Assembly (NCBI GenBank): GCA_902780865.1
Contig: CACZHC010000012.1
Coordinates: forward strand, 1 to 53,334
Direction of reading: 5' to 3'
Origin: an uncultured bacterium
GTDB lineage: Bacteria; Verrucomicrobiota; Kiritimatiellia; RFP12; UBA1067
DNA: 53,334 bases
Positions within the stretch are counted from its first letter, which is position 1. Each line of letters opens with the position of its first letter. The notes below the pieces were generated by a model that was not told the DNA's origin, ran no database searches, and worked only from the letters and a program-made list of their open reading frames with translations. Below, one piece after another: positions 15,218 through 25,600 of the stretch. The position numbers and the translations under genes were made by a program.

Positions 15218-17935
15218 ATGAAGAATGGCATATATGGACATGCCATGCGCATTTTCTGCGTAGGGGTACTTTTTGCGTTTGCCGGCTTTGCTTCGCATGG
15301 CGCGGCGCATCGCTTTACTGTGACGCTGAATGCTGGTGCCGCGGCCGCTGAGAATGTGCCAGTAGCTCTTCGGCTTTCGCCGGGACTTGTCCGGGGTTTC
15401 GACTACGCGGTAGCAGGGGACGGTACTCACTTCGAGATTTCAGAAGAGAACGGCGCTATCCTCCCCTACGAGATCGACACTTGGAATCCAGATGGAGAGT
15501 CCCTCCTTTGGGTTAAGGTCCCGTTCTTCGTAAAAGGCAGGAAGCTGACCGTTGTATACGGTCGCACGAACGAGGACATGACCAATGCGGCGCAGGTTTG
15601 GTCGAACTACATCGGCGTCTGGCACATGAACGCCGTGAATGCCGCCGGCAAGTATCCAAACTCCACGGGTGACGCGCTGTTCGACGGCGAGGTGTCGTCA
15701 TTCTCAAAGGTTGGCGAGTCGGGCAAGTTTGGCCAGTCCGTCCTGATTTTCACGAACGCGATGCACTCCCTGAACAACGTGCCCGAAGCGAAAGAAAAGG
15801 GGGGTATGTTCATTCCCGACGGCGGCAACCTCAATCTGGTGAATAACTTCACGGTGTCCAGCTGGTTCAACCACGCGACGGTCGACAACCCCGCCATCGG
15901 CGCGGGCGATGACAAGACGCGTGCCTTTCGCTTCGACACACTCTTTTGCAAGCGGAAGCATCCGAAGGCGAATAACGCCCTCAATAATGGTTCGAGGGCC
16001 GGATTCTCCCTCCGTGTAAACGAAAACAAGCCCACGGCTGTGAATCTTGTCGTCAATGGACAAACGGACGCCGACAACGAGTCGCAGCTTCCTCGCTCGA
16101 TCGAGAACGGCGCATGGCAGCACCTGGCCTTGTCGTTCGATGCCGAGGGACGCTCTGCTACATGGCTCAACGGTGTCTGCGTCACAAACCACAACGTGAC
16201 CATACAGGACAACGACGAGCCGCTTGTCATCGGAAATACCTCCGCGGCCTATCGCGACAACGAGGGCAACCGAGCCTGGGGTGGGCATGCGGACGAAGTT
16301 CGCCTCCTTCGGGGAACACCGTCCGCTGCCTATCTCGCCGCAGAATACGCGGCAATGGCGAACGAGCATGAATATGGTTCTGAAACATGCCTGCTTACGA
16401 TTGACAAGAACGAGCATTTCGACGATTCTGTGACTGTATCTAGCGACATCCCGCCAGCCGCGGATGGCGCATACTACGTCGGTACGACTATCACGCTTAC
16501 GGCCGTTCCCAACGAGACTGGAACCTTCCGGAAATGGTACGGCGATGTCCCGCGGGAGGGTTGGACGAACGCAACGGTCTCTTTCGTCATTGAGCGCGAC
16601 AGCTGGGTCTACGCGCGATTTGTTCACCCGTGGACGCTCTCCGCCGACAAGACCACGATGAGCGACGGCAACTTCACGGTCTATGTCTCGGTCCTGAACG
16701 AGGGCGCGCATACGCTGACGGTCGGCAAGGCAGCGGAAGCCGGCCTTTCCCCCGAGAGCGACACCGGCATCGGGACGATTGATCTCGGCGGGCCGATCCG
16801 GCTTGCGGGTGACGCGACGCCCTGGACGATCGACAAGTTCGGGGGAAGCCGCGGATCGCAGTCCTTCCCGGTCTCCCGCACGAATGAAGTCCCTTTCCGC
16901 TATCTTTCTCCTGGAACCGTGACGACGACAGCCACGCATGGAACCCAGTTGTTCCACCGAGGTGACACTGGCGAGGACAAACCGCCGCTTTTTGGAGCTC
17001 CTTACACGATGATTGTCCTGGACGAGCCGGCAGGTTCGGCTTTGATCTGTAACTACATGTTTAGCAGTCAGGCCGATCTTACAAAGCTCATCATCCAGGC
17101 GCCGAACGTGACAGAGTTGTTCCGGTCGGGGGACGTCAACAGTGTTCTCGCCCGGGTTTTCTCCGCTCAGCCGTTGGTGGACACCCGGTTTGACTGGTGG
17201 GACCTACCGTCCGTATCCAGGATCCAGCACGGTTTCTTCGTGAAAGAGTGGGGGACCGACGGCTCGTTGCGTATACGCATTCCGGCCAAGGGCACACTCT
17301 CTCTCCCGAACCTGCGGGATATCGACTGGCTCGCTGAAACAACCGATTATGACGGCGGATCGCCGTTTTTATTGATGCCGAATGTGGAGGGGATATCTCT
17401 CGGTGGCGCGACCGAGGAGACAACGGTCACCAACCTCTGCACCTATGCGTTCGCCGGCGATTCGTCGCTTCGAAAGTTGACGCTCCATGCATCGCCCGAC
17501 ATGACGGTCGGGACGCGGATATTCTCCGACAAGTCATACAACACGAGCAATGGGGTGGAAGTTATCGACGGTGTTACCTACAGCACTGGTACACGAACCT
17601 CTCGGGGTCGCGTGCCGGACGTGATACACTTTACGGGGCAGGCAGTGTCGGAGGAGGCGGTCTCGAACCTTCTTGCGGATGTGTCTACGGTCTCGGCGGG
17701 CGCGAAACCGGTTGCAATCTACGCTTCGAAATATCAGGCGGGCTGGTGGGGCGTCGGTCGGGCCGAATGGATATCTACGCCGACTGCAAAAGAACGCGAC
17801 GCATATCCCGGCAAGAAGCTGCTCGGCGTTTACCGCGCAGGTGCCGCGGCGCCATCCGGCAAGGCGGTGATAATCCACTGCGACAATGATTGGGACAGGG
17901 GAATGGAACCGGGGCTTTTCATTCGTCTGCGGTAA
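15218..17935 (+). CDS. Large secreted DUF2341/LamG surface protein
   Basis: A 905-residue exported protein with a signal sequence (RIFCVGVLFAFAGFASHGAA). Residues about 30-130 match DUF2341 (HFEISEENGAILPYEIDTW, LLWVKVPFFVKGRKLTVVYG). A LamG sandwich follows (YIGVWHMN, SIENGAWQHLALSFD, WGGHADEVRLLRG), then an InlB-like beta-grasp repeat near 390-455 (YYVGTTITLTAVPNETGTFR, KWYGD). The C-terminal 400 residues look like a beta-solenoid or leucine-rich-like fold, not assigned, ending GLFIRLR. ATG 15218 is six bases after the -10 box and has no Shine-Dalgarno; ATG 15245 is an alternative, also without one. It is probably a surface glycan-binding protein. Confidence 0.75.
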   Translation: MKNGIYGHAMRIFCVGVLFAFAGFASHGAAHRFTVTLNAGAAAAENVPVALRLSPGLVRGFDYAVAGDGTHFEISEENGAILPYEIDTWNPDGESLLWVKVPFFVKGRKLTVVYGRTNEDMTNAAQVWSNYIGVWHMNAVNAAGKYPNSTGDALFDGEVSSFSKVGESGKFGQSVLIFTNAMHSLNNVPEAKEKGGMFIPDGGNLNLVNNFTVSSWFNHATVDNPAIGAGDDKTRAFRFDTLFCKRKHPKANNALNNGSRAGFSLRVNENKPTAVNLVVNGQTDADNESQLPRSIENGAWQHLALSFDAEGRSATWLNGVCVTNHNVTIQDNDEPLVIGNTSAAYRDNEGNRAWGGHADEVRLLRGTPSAAYLAAEYAAMANEHEYGSETCLLTIDKNEHFDDSVTVSSDIPPAADGAYYVGTTITLTAVPNETGTFRKWYGDVPREGWTNATVSFVIERDSWVYARFVHPWTLSADKTTMSDGNFTVYVSVLNEGAHTLTVGKAAEAGLSPESDTGIGTIDLGGPIRLAGDATPWTIDKFGGSRGSQSFPVSRTNEVPFRYLSPGTVTTTATHGTQLFHRGDTGEDKPPLFGAPYTMIVLDEPAGSALICNYMFSSQADLTKLIIQAPNVTELFRSGDVNSVLARVFSAQPLVDTRFDWWDLPSVSRIQHGFFVKEWGTDGSLRIRIPAKGTLSLPNLRDIDWLAETTDYDGGSPFLLMPNVEGISLGGATEETTVTNLCTYAFAGDSSLRKLTLHASPDMTVGTRIFSDKSYNTSNGVEVIDGVTYSTGTRTSRGRVPDVIHFTGQAVSEEAVSNLLADVSTVSAGAKPVAIYASKYQAGWWGVGRAEWISTPTAKERDAYPGKKLLGVYRAGAAAPSGKAVIIHCDNDWDRGMEPGLFIRLR

Positions 17936-17951
17936 GAAAGGGAAGATTGCG

Positions 17952-18809
17952 ATGAACAAGTTGTCCGCTGTCGTGTTGATGCTCGTTGCGTGCAGGACAG
18001 CCGCTGCTGTCATTGAACCAACCGCGCCGAACGCGGTTGATCACGCGCATGTCCGTGCGCCGCTGCAATTGGCCATCTTTTCAAGTCATGTAGAGGACAT
18101 AGCACGGCAGAAAGGCGTGTCTTTCGCGGAGGCGGCGGCTAAAGTGCGCACGGCAGGCATAAGTGGAATTACGGTGATGGATGGACTTGCCGCCGACAGG
18201 ATCGCCGCGGCGAGGAACGCGGGACTTGCGGTTGCGTGCGTCGTCGGATGGCCGGAGTTCGAGAAGGGCTACGATGAGGCGAAGTGCGAGGCGCTTGTGT
18301 CGCTTGCCGTATCTAACGGTTGCCATCAGGTGATGCTCGTGCCTGGGTTCTATCCATCGGCCGCCGAGGACGCCGCTCTTTTCGACGTGATCGTTCGCCG
18401 GACGAGGCGGTTCGCCGCCATGGCCGCAGCGCGTGGGGTGGAGACGCTTGTCGAGGACTTCGACGACGAACGATCGCCGACCTGCGGGATCCGGCGCACA
18501 AAAGCGTTTCTTGAAGCCGCGCCTTCTGTCGGTTTCGTCTACGACACCGGCAACTTCAACGGCCCGGGGGAGCGTGCCGAGAGCGGGCTTGAGCTTCTGC
18601 CGCGAACGCGGCACTTCCATCTTAAGGATCGCCCGTTCGGCGACAGCCGCGGTTCGTGCGCAGTGGGGTCTGGCGTTGTGCCCGTCGCGCGGATAGTCTC
18701 CGCTGCGCGCGACGCCGGCTACGGCGGGTGGTTTACCATCGAGCACTTTGGCGCGACAAATATGCTCGAGTGCGTCGAGGCCTCAGCGTCGTTTCTCCGT
18801 GCGCTTTAG
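17952..18809 (+). CDS. Exported sugar isomerase/epimerase-like TIM barrel
   Basis: A 285-residue protein of the xylose isomerase-like TIM barrel family (PF01261) with a signal peptide (MNKLSAVVLMLVACRTAAA). Metal-site residues are visible: Glu in LVEDFDDE, Asp in FVYDTGNFN, His/Asp in RHFHLKDRP and Glu in FTIEHFG. Family members isomerise or epimerise sugars or keto-acids. Substrate cannot be inferred. Shine-Dalgarno GGGAAG lies seven bases before ATG 17952, 16 bases after the LamG gene. It converges with and overlaps by four bases the regulator gene on the other strand. Confidence 0.8.
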   Translation: MNKLSAVVLMLVACRTAAAVIEPTAPNAVDHAHVRAPLQLAIFSSHVEDIARQKGVSFAEAAAKVRTAGISGITVMDGLAADRIAAARNAGLAVACVVGWPEFEKGYDEAKCEALVSLAVSNGCHQVMLVPGFYPSAAEDAALFDVIVRRTRRFAAMAAARGVETLVEDFDDERSPTCGIRRTKAFLEAAPSVGFVYDTGNFNGPGERAESGLELLPRTRHFHLKDRPFGDSRGSCAVGSGVVPVARIVSAARDAGYGGWFTIEHFGATNMLECVEASASFLRAL

Positions 18810-19981
18810 CCCGCGCCGGATGTGCCGCGGCTGGAAGAAGGCGGAAACGAGTGGCGGCTTCTGAATTCCCGCATCGTCATGCCGTAGCGCTGGCGGAAGA
18901 GTTTCTTCGGATGGTTCTCGCTGCCGAATCCGCAGCGCTTGCAGATTGTAGAGATTGGCAGGGAAGAAGACGACAGGAGCTTTCTCAGCGCTTCGAGCCG
19001 CCGTTTCACTATCGCCTGCCCGGGTGGGGTCGCCCCGTGTTCGCGGAACCTGAGGTTCAGCAGACGGCGTGATATCCGCATGTGCGCACAGACGTCCGCG
19101 ACGGTGATCCCGGACGTGGCGTTCTTCTCGATGTACTCAAGCGCCCTGTCAATGACGTTGACGCCAGGATTTTCGGAGAAAGTGGTGTTTCGTGCGACGA
19201 GCCGCCGGAAGCCGCAGCGAATCGACGGCGAAACGGGCTGTCCCGAAAGCATTCTTATGACTGCCTGCATCGCCTCGTAACCTTCGCGCTCAAAATCCGG
19301 CTCGATGGATGTAAGCGTCGGCGACACGCTTTCGCAAAGGAATTCCTCGTTGTCTACGCTGATAATCGACACGTCTTGCGGAACGGCAAGCCCGTTTTTT
19401 GCGCTGATGTTCAGCACCTTTGCGGCGTATGTGTCGTTTGCGGCGAACACGCCAATGGGCTTCGGTAGGGCGAGAAGCTGCTTTTCGCATTCGGCCTCGG
19501 AAAGTGTGACACATGGACAGTGTCCGGATTTCTTGACTGCCTTGCGAAACTCCCTGTCGCGTTCCTGCGACCATATCGGATCATCGGTTGCCGGGTAGTA
19601 GGCGAAAGAAGCGAAGTGACGCGTCTTGGCGAGCGCCCGCAACGCCTCGCATGCGACGGACTTGTTGTCGGTAAGGATTTCGCATGAGTTACGGTACGGT
19701 TTGTCTATCTTGAATATTGTTACCATCGGAAAGCCAATCCGTCCCAGATGCGTGACTGTCTTCTCCACGTTAAAGGCGCCGATTATGAACGCCTTTACAC
19801 CCTCTGCGATCTCCCGGTCGGCGTATTTCGGCGTGAGGTTGCGGCCCTCGTCCATCAGCTTGAGCTCTATGCCGCCGTGTTCCGACGCCGCGCGGAATAT
19901 TCCGCTCAGCTTGCGAGTGCGCGAGATAATCGATTTGTTGAGCGCGACAAGAACTGAAATCGGTTTTTGGGCATTTTTCAT
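18806..19981 (-). CDS. XylR-like transcription regulator (LacI-type sensor, AraC HTH)
   Basis: A 391-residue regulator with a periplasmic-binding-protein-like sugar-sensing domain first (residues about 8-270, with GVFAANDTYAAKVL, VPQDVSIISVDNEEF and LTSIEPDFEREGYEAMQ) and an AraC-type double helix-turn-helix last (VADVCAHMRISRRLLNLRFREHG, STICKRCGFGSENHPKKLFRQRYG). This order is that of E. coli XylR. It has no N-terminal LacI HTH. It probably senses a pentose or derived sugar and controls the divergent LamG/esterase/GH2 operon. A minus-strand TATACT lies seven bases before its ATG, so the mRNA may be leaderless. Confidence 0.88.
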   Translation of the reverse strand: MKNAQKPISVLVALNKSIISRTRKLSGIFRAASEHGGIELKLMDEGRNLTPKYADREIAEGVKAFIIGAFNVEKTVTHLGRIGFPMVTIFKIDKPYRNSCEILTDNKSVACEALRALAKTRHFASFAYYPATDDPIWSQERDREFRKAVKKSGHCPCVTLSEAECEKQLLALPKPIGVFAANDTYAAKVLNISAKNGLAVPQDVSIISVDNEEFLCESVSPTLTSIEPDFEREGYEAMQAVIRMLSGQPVSPSIRCGFRRLVARNTTFSENPGVNVIDRALEYIEKNATSGITVADVCAHMRISRRLLNLRFREHGATPPGQAIVKRRLEALRKLLSSSSLPISTICKRCGFGSENHPKKLFRQRYGMTMREFRSRHSFPPSSSRGTSGAG

Positions 19982-20104
19982 ATTGGATAGTATATCATAT
20001 TCGTTGCCGATAATGATATATCTTTATTCCTATTATGATTGGTAAAGACTTGTATAATATAGGCATAAATTGACAATAGTGCTGATGGCATAGAAAGAAT
20101 ACTT
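19982..20104. promoter_or_regulatory. Divergent regulator/operon control region
   Basis: This AT-rich 123-base spacer holds the minus-strand TATACT (19989-19994) for the regulator and a plus-strand TTG-TATAAT (20053-20058) for the LamG/CE15/GH2 operon. Between them are AT-rich partial palindromes (GATATATC around 20016 and ATAATGATA versus TATTATGAT), possible AraC-family sites. The exact operator cannot be fixed by eye. Confidence 0.55.
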
Positions 20105-21421
20105 ATGAAGTTCATGTTTCTACACAACATGTCGAACGGCTTGCGCTATGGCATGGTAGTGGTTGCGGTTTCGTTTATTGCAGGAATAACCACCGCGGCA
20201 TCCCTCGACGTAGCGAGGTTTGGGAAGGAGCTTGCCTTCACGACGTCTGGCTATGATGGTTCGAGCGAACTGGAGCATCTGCCGGTTCTCGTGCGGCTGT
20301 CCGAGGAGATACCAGGATTTGCGTACGCCGATGTCGGTGCGACGGTGTCCGACGTTTATGGATCGCTACGCTTTGCCGACGACTCCGGAACTTCCCTCGA
20401 CTACGAGGTTGAATGCTGGGACACTTCTGGCGAGTCGGTCGTATGGGTGTCACTTCCGAGGGTCGACGGAAGAAACGTCAAATTCACTGCCTACTGGTCG
20501 GTACGTTCGAATTCCGCACTTCCAGAGGTGTTTCCGACAAACGTATGGATTTCCGCAGGCTATGTGGGCGTATGGCACTTCACGAATACCAGCAGCGATA
20601 AAAAGTATATTCCTGACGCGACCGGAAGAGACGCACGGCTTGTCGCGTCAGCCAGTCATGAGTCCATACAAGGTGTCGGCTCTACAGTCGATTCGTTTCC
20701 GCCGGGCATCAGAGAAAAGAAGGAAAGCGCGAACGGAACGCCATTCCGTCAGGCGGCATGGCCGAGACTTTCCGCCGCAAATACTTCTGATTGGACCTTT
20801 TCCCTGACGGGGTACAGCACGGAGGTGTGGTACAACTCGCATGGTCTTGGCTCCACGGCGAACAGCTATATATTCGCTTCTGCTGCTCAAACTAAATATG
20901 GCGCTGATGTGAATTGGAACCCCCACAACGGGATTCAGGTTTACGAGAAGCATGCCTTTCTTGTGCCGACAAAGGTGGTTTCAAGCGATGGTGCTGCAAC
21001 GAACCTTGTGCAGGTTTTTTCGACCAAATCGCCGCATTGGGCAGATGAAGCGACGAATTGCTGGCATTGGCTTTCGGCCGTCTGGCCACCCGTAGGGTCC
21101 GACCGCGCCGCAGTGCTGTACGAGGGCGGCGAGGCTTACGGTGGCGGATTGCGGCAGCTGGCCACCCATTCGTCAGTCGTCCACGCAATCGATTTCACTG
21201 CGCCTCCAGATGCGGCTTTCTATGGCGCGATGGGCATTGTCGGCGGTGCGGATAACAGCGGGAGTGCCAACATTTGCTGCGACGAGGCGCGTGTTCGCCG
21301 CGGCATTTCCAGCGAGGACTGGATCCAGGCCAACTGGGACACGCAGAGAGTGGGGTCGGATTTCTTGACGGCAGGAACGGTGAAGGTTCGGAATCTTGCG
21401 TTCTTCATCATAGTGCGCTAA
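20105..21421 (+). CDS. Secreted DUF2341/LamG surface protein
   Basis: A 438-residue exported protein: signal peptide (LRYGMVVVAVSFIAGITTAA), DUF2341 domain near residues 35-145 (SLRFADDSGTSLDYEVECWD, VVWVSLPRVDGRNVKFTAYW) and a LamG domain near 150-420 (YVGVWHFTNT, CCDEARVRRGISSEDWIQANWD). It ends LAFFIIVR. It shares its domain order with the larger protein at 15218. It is the first gene of an operon with the esterase and GH2 genes, so it probably binds the same polysaccharide at the surface. The Shine-Dalgarno is weak (AGAAAGAA). Confidence 0.78.
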   Translation: MKFMFLHNMSNGLRYGMVVVAVSFIAGITTAASLDVARFGKELAFTTSGYDGSSELEHLPVLVRLSEEIPGFAYADVGATVSDVYGSLRFADDSGTSLDYEVECWDTSGESVVWVSLPRVDGRNVKFTAYWSVRSNSALPEVFPTNVWISAGYVGVWHFTNTSSDKKYIPDATGRDARLVASASHESIQGVGSTVDSFPPGIREKKESANGTPFRQAAWPRLSAANTSDWTFSLTGYSTEVWYNSHGLGSTANSYIFASAAQTKYGADVNWNPHNGIQVYEKHAFLVPTKVVSSDGAATNLVQVFSTKSPHWADEATNCWHWLSAVWPPVGSDRAAVLYEGGEAYGGGLRQLATHSSVVHAIDFTAPPDAAFYGAMGIVGGADNSGSANICCDEARVRRGISSEDWIQANWDTQRVGSDFLTAGTVKVRNLAFFIIVR

Positions 21422-21439
21422 GTACAGGGAGAATACAGG

Positions 21440-22666
21440 ATGAGCAGGCTTTCGGTTGTCGTCTCTTTGTCTGCTGCGTGCGCGGCATGCGCGGCGTTTG
21501 CGGCGGTCGCCGTCGAGATGGCGGAGCCGAAGGACGTGCCGCCGCTGTTCGCCGAAGGCGAGGCGCGGACCGTCGAGGAATGGCGCGACGTGCGCAGGCC
21601 CGCCGTAAAGAAGCTTCTCGAAAGCGAGGTCTACGGCCGCCGCCCCGTCGAACGTCCGCCGCACCTCGCTTTTTCCGCGCTTGAGCCGGACGCCGTGATG
21701 ATGGGCGGCGCGGCAATCCGCAAGCGCGTGCGCGTCGAATACGGCGGCGCGTTCGGCACGAACTCGTTCACGTTCACGGCGTTCATCCCGCGGCAGGAGA
21801 AGCCGGCCCCGTCGTTCGTCTTCGTCTGCAACCGCCCGCCGGACGAGGTCATCGACCCGACGCGCCGCGTGAAGAGCGGCTTCTGGCCTGCCGAGGAGAT
21901 TGTCGCGCGCGGCTATGCGGCGATAGCGTTCGCGTTCGACGAAGTGACGCCCGACCGCGAGCACGGCAACACGCTTGGCGTCTTCGCGGCGTTCGAGGAC
22001 GTGACGGCGAAGTACCGCCCCTATGACAGGTGGGGGGCGCTTTCCGCATGGGGCTGGGCGGCGAGCCTCGTTCTCGACTGGATTGAGACAGAGCCGTCTT
22101 TGGACGCGAAGCATGTCGCGGTGATCGGCCATTCGCGCGGCGGAAAGACCGCGCTCGTGGCGGCGGCGTGGGACGAGCGTTTCGCGATGGCGTGCTCCAA
22201 TGACTCGGGTTGCGGCGGCGCGAAGCTGCATCACGCCGACTTGCCTAATTCGGAGATGATCTCCCATTCGATCCGTTCGCGCGCGTTCTGGTACTGCAAC
22301 AGGTACAGGATGTGGGCGAATCGCGACAAGGAGACGCCGTTCGACCAGCACATGCTTGTCGCGATGATTGCGCCACGGCTTGTCTGCATCGGCTCTGCGA
22401 CAGAAGACCCCTGGGCCGGGCCCTGCGGCGAATACCTGACTGCGCGGCTTGCGTCTGAAGCGTGGCGCGTCTTCGGGCGGAAGGGGCTTGTGTCTGACGG
22501 CTTCCCCGCGCCAGAGACTCCGCAGCAGGACGGCGACATTTCCTACCATCTTCGACGCGGTGAGCACGACCTCACCCCGTACGACTGGAACGTCTACATG
22601 GACTTCGCGGACCGCCACGGCTGGCGGTGCGCGCGTGGGCAAGGCAAGGAGGAAGCTGGGGAATGA
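21440..22666 (+). CDS. Glucuronoyl esterase-like hydrolase (CE15)
   Basis: A 408-residue secreted alpha/beta hydrolase closely resembling bacterial CE15 glucuronoyl esterases, which cut the ester between lignin alcohols and 4-O-methylglucuronic acid on xylan. After the signal peptide (SVVVSLSAACAACAAFAAVA), the nucleophile is in GHSRGGKTAL (Ser232), followed by SNDSGCGGAKL. The PFDQHMLVAMIAPRLVCIGSA segment and an acidic residue in ATEDPWAGP follow, and the catalytic His is probably in RRGEHDLTPYDW. Shine-Dalgarno AGGGAG is a few bases before ATG. Its stop overlaps the GH2 start (ATGA), so the two are made together. Confidence 0.87.
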   Translation: MSRLSVVVSLSAACAACAAFAAVAVEMAEPKDVPPLFAEGEARTVEEWRDVRRPAVKKLLESEVYGRRPVERPPHLAFSALEPDAVMMGGAAIRKRVRVEYGGAFGTNSFTFTAFIPRQEKPAPSFVFVCNRPPDEVIDPTRRVKSGFWPAEEIVARGYAAIAFAFDEVTPDREHGNTLGVFAAFEDVTAKYRPYDRWGALSAWGWAASLVLDWIETEPSLDAKHVAVIGHSRGGKTALVAAAWDERFAMACSNDSGCGGAKLHHADLPNSEMISHSIRSRAFWYCNRYRMWANRDKETPFDQHMLVAMIAPRLVCIGSATEDPWAGPCGEYLTARLASEAWRVFGRKGLVSDGFPAPETPQQDGDISYHLRRGEHDLTPYDWNVYMDFADRHGWRCARGQGKEEAGE

Positions 22667-25600
22667 AAAGCCGGTGCATTTTCTTGGCAATGTGCGCTGT
22701 GGCGTTCGCCGCAAGCGGAGAAGTTGTATTGGATTCTGGCAAGCCTCGCTCTTTTGAAGCCGGGCAAAGCAAAGGCTGGAAGGTGAAGCTCGCGCCAGAC
22801 TGGGCCGTCTTGACAGTCAAGACGCGCGTCAAGCCGACGGACGTCGTTGTCGGGAAGGACAACTGGATGAACGCACGTGTCCCGATGAGCTTCCACGACG
22901 CGGACGGAAAGCAGGTCGGCGGCTGGCCGAACGTCTTCGGCTTCGAGGGGACGCACGACTGGATCGACTGCGAGCGCGACTACGCAGTGCCGGCGGGCGC
23001 TGCAAGTCTCAACATCGCGATAGGCAACTACGGGAAGTCCGGAACGGCCGAGTTCGCGCCGCTCACGGTCTCGGTGAAGCGTCGCCATGTGAAAGGGCCA
23101 TGCAACGCGCCGTTGCCAGATGGCGTGAAGGGCGATCCGTGGGGGCTTGACGACGCATGGTGCCAGAAGACGGCGACTCGTTCGCGCTGGTCTCTCAACG
23201 GGCTTTGGGGCTGGCGGCCGCCGCTTGTTGACGACAAGGAGGGCTTAGTGCCGGGTCCGGAGGACAACTGGGGTTGGGGCAAGATACCGTCCGTATGGGA
23301 CCGCGGCGACGAATGGCAGCGCGACGGGCAGATGGTCTATCTCTCTCCGTGGCTCGAAGACAATGGCGTCAAGCCGGGAATCGGCGACCGCGCGTGGTAT
23401 CGCCGCGATTTCACGATGCCGAAGGAGGCGGCGGGGAAGCGCATAGTCCTGACGTTCACGATGCTTCAGACCCATGCAGTCGTCTATGTCGACGGGAAGC
23501 GCGCGGCGGAGGTGTCGTTTCCTGGTGGCGAGGCGGACATCACGGAGTTCGCGAAACCCGGCGAAAGGCAGTCGATAGTCCTCGACGTGACGGCGTATCC
23601 GCTCAATCCCTTGACGCTCGATTTCAACGCGCCGGACCGGGCAACCGAGCGGAAGAGCGAAGTTAAGTACCGCGGCGTGACAGGCGACGTCTATCTCGAC
23701 GTGTTGCCGAAAGGTGCGCGTGTCGCCGACGCGACGGTGGAGTGCGACGTCAAGGGCGGCAAGGCGACGTTCGTCGCCGACTGCGAGGGCGTCTCGGGCG
23801 AAGTCGAACTTGAAGTGCATGTGTACGACACGGCGGATGTGGCGAAAGTCGGGTCGCTTAAGCCCGTATTCCGGGCCTTAAGCACTGGCACGAGGCCCGA
23901 TGCGGAGGGGCGCGTCGCATTTGCCGCGGACTTTGCCGGCGCGAAGAAGTGGGACGTCAACACCCCGCAGAACCGCTATGTTTGCGCGATGGAGTTGAAG
24001 GACGCGAAAGGGCGGACGCTCGATGCCGCGCTGCCGTTTGCGTTCGGGTTCCGAGACGTCCGCATCAATGGGCGCGATCTCTTGCTGAACGGCACGCCGA
24101 TCCATCTCCGTGCGCTCTACAACCGGTCCATCAATGCTTCTGCTGGCGTTGCTTGCCGCGAGTCGTCGCTCGAGTTATGCCGCCGTCTTAAGGAAGAGGG
24201 TTTCAACTACGTCATTGCTGGCAACTACAACTTCTCGCCAGGCGAGGTTTCCTATATGGACGACTTCCTCGATGCCTGCGACGAGACGGGAATGCTCTTC
24301 TCGTTCTCCCTGCCGCATGTGCGCGACTTTGGAATGAAGCTCGAAGACCCTGCGGTCGCGGCGCGGTATCGCACCCTCGCCAAGTGGTGCATCCGCCGCG
24401 CCAGGAACCACCCGAGCGTCGTCACCTACGCGATGAACCACAATTTCGCGGGCTATTCGGGCGACATGGATCCGCAGAGGATCGACGGGAAATACGACTT
24501 CGAGCCAGAGTCCGGCAACGGACGCGTGGAGGCTACGATCCGCACCCGTCGCCGTGCGCACGAGGCGTGGGCGATTGCGAAGTCGATAGATCCGACGCGC
24601 CCGATCTACCACCACGAGTCTGGCAATCTCGACGACTTCCACACGGTCAACATCTACCTCGACTGGGCTCCAGTGCAGGAGCGCAGCGACTGGCTTTCGC
24701 ACTGGAGCGGAGAAGGGGTGAAGCCGCTATTCTTCGTCGAGTGGGGCATGCCGCACATCTGCTCCTGGTCGAGCTACCGCGGACCGCTCTTCATCTGGCG
24801 CAATCCCGGCTACATGAGCTTGTGGGCGAGCGAATACGCGGCGGCGTTTCTTGGCGACGCGGCCTATTTCGGAAGCGACCCCTTGACGGTCAAGGCGCTC
24901 AAGAAGGAGGAATCGCTTTGGACGCGCCAACGGCCTTTCATGTGGACTGAGCTCAATGGGCCGCTCAGGGAAATGGAAGACCGCTACACCGGCGTCCAGT
25001 CCATTTACATGGCCGACAACTGGCGTAGCCACCGCGCCTGGGGCATCACCGCGATGCTGCCGTGGGACCAGGGCAACTTCCATCGTGGCGGAGGAACGCC
25101 GACGCGCGTCAATCCCCGCCGCTGGGAAGGGCTTAAACGCCCAGGCATCGTTCCCGACACGATCCGCGACGAGGGCTGGGACACTGGAACTGGCGACGCC
25201 TCGCGCTACGCCTTGAGCGCGGTTGGCGAGACGCTTGTCAGGTGGAATCGCGAGGACTGCGCGTTTATCGGCGGGAAGGGCGTGTTCACGGACAAGGCGC
25301 ATCATTTCCGCCCTGGCGATAAGGTGGAGAAGACGCTCGTAGTCATGAACGATCGCCGCGTTGCGCAAGATGTCGAATGGTCGTGCGAACTCGTCGGCGG
25401 GAGAGGGCGTATCGGCGAGGCGCTGCGTGGCAAGGTGGCTGTGCCGCCAGGGATGCGGCGCGATGTGCCGGTTTCGCTCGCTCTTCCAGATCGCGCAGGG
25501 CGCTATGTGCTTCGCGCGGAGTTCCGCTTTGCCGACGGCGTTGTGCAGAAGGATGAGTTTGGCGTAGAGGCCTACGCTGCCGCTGCGGTTGACGAGAAGT

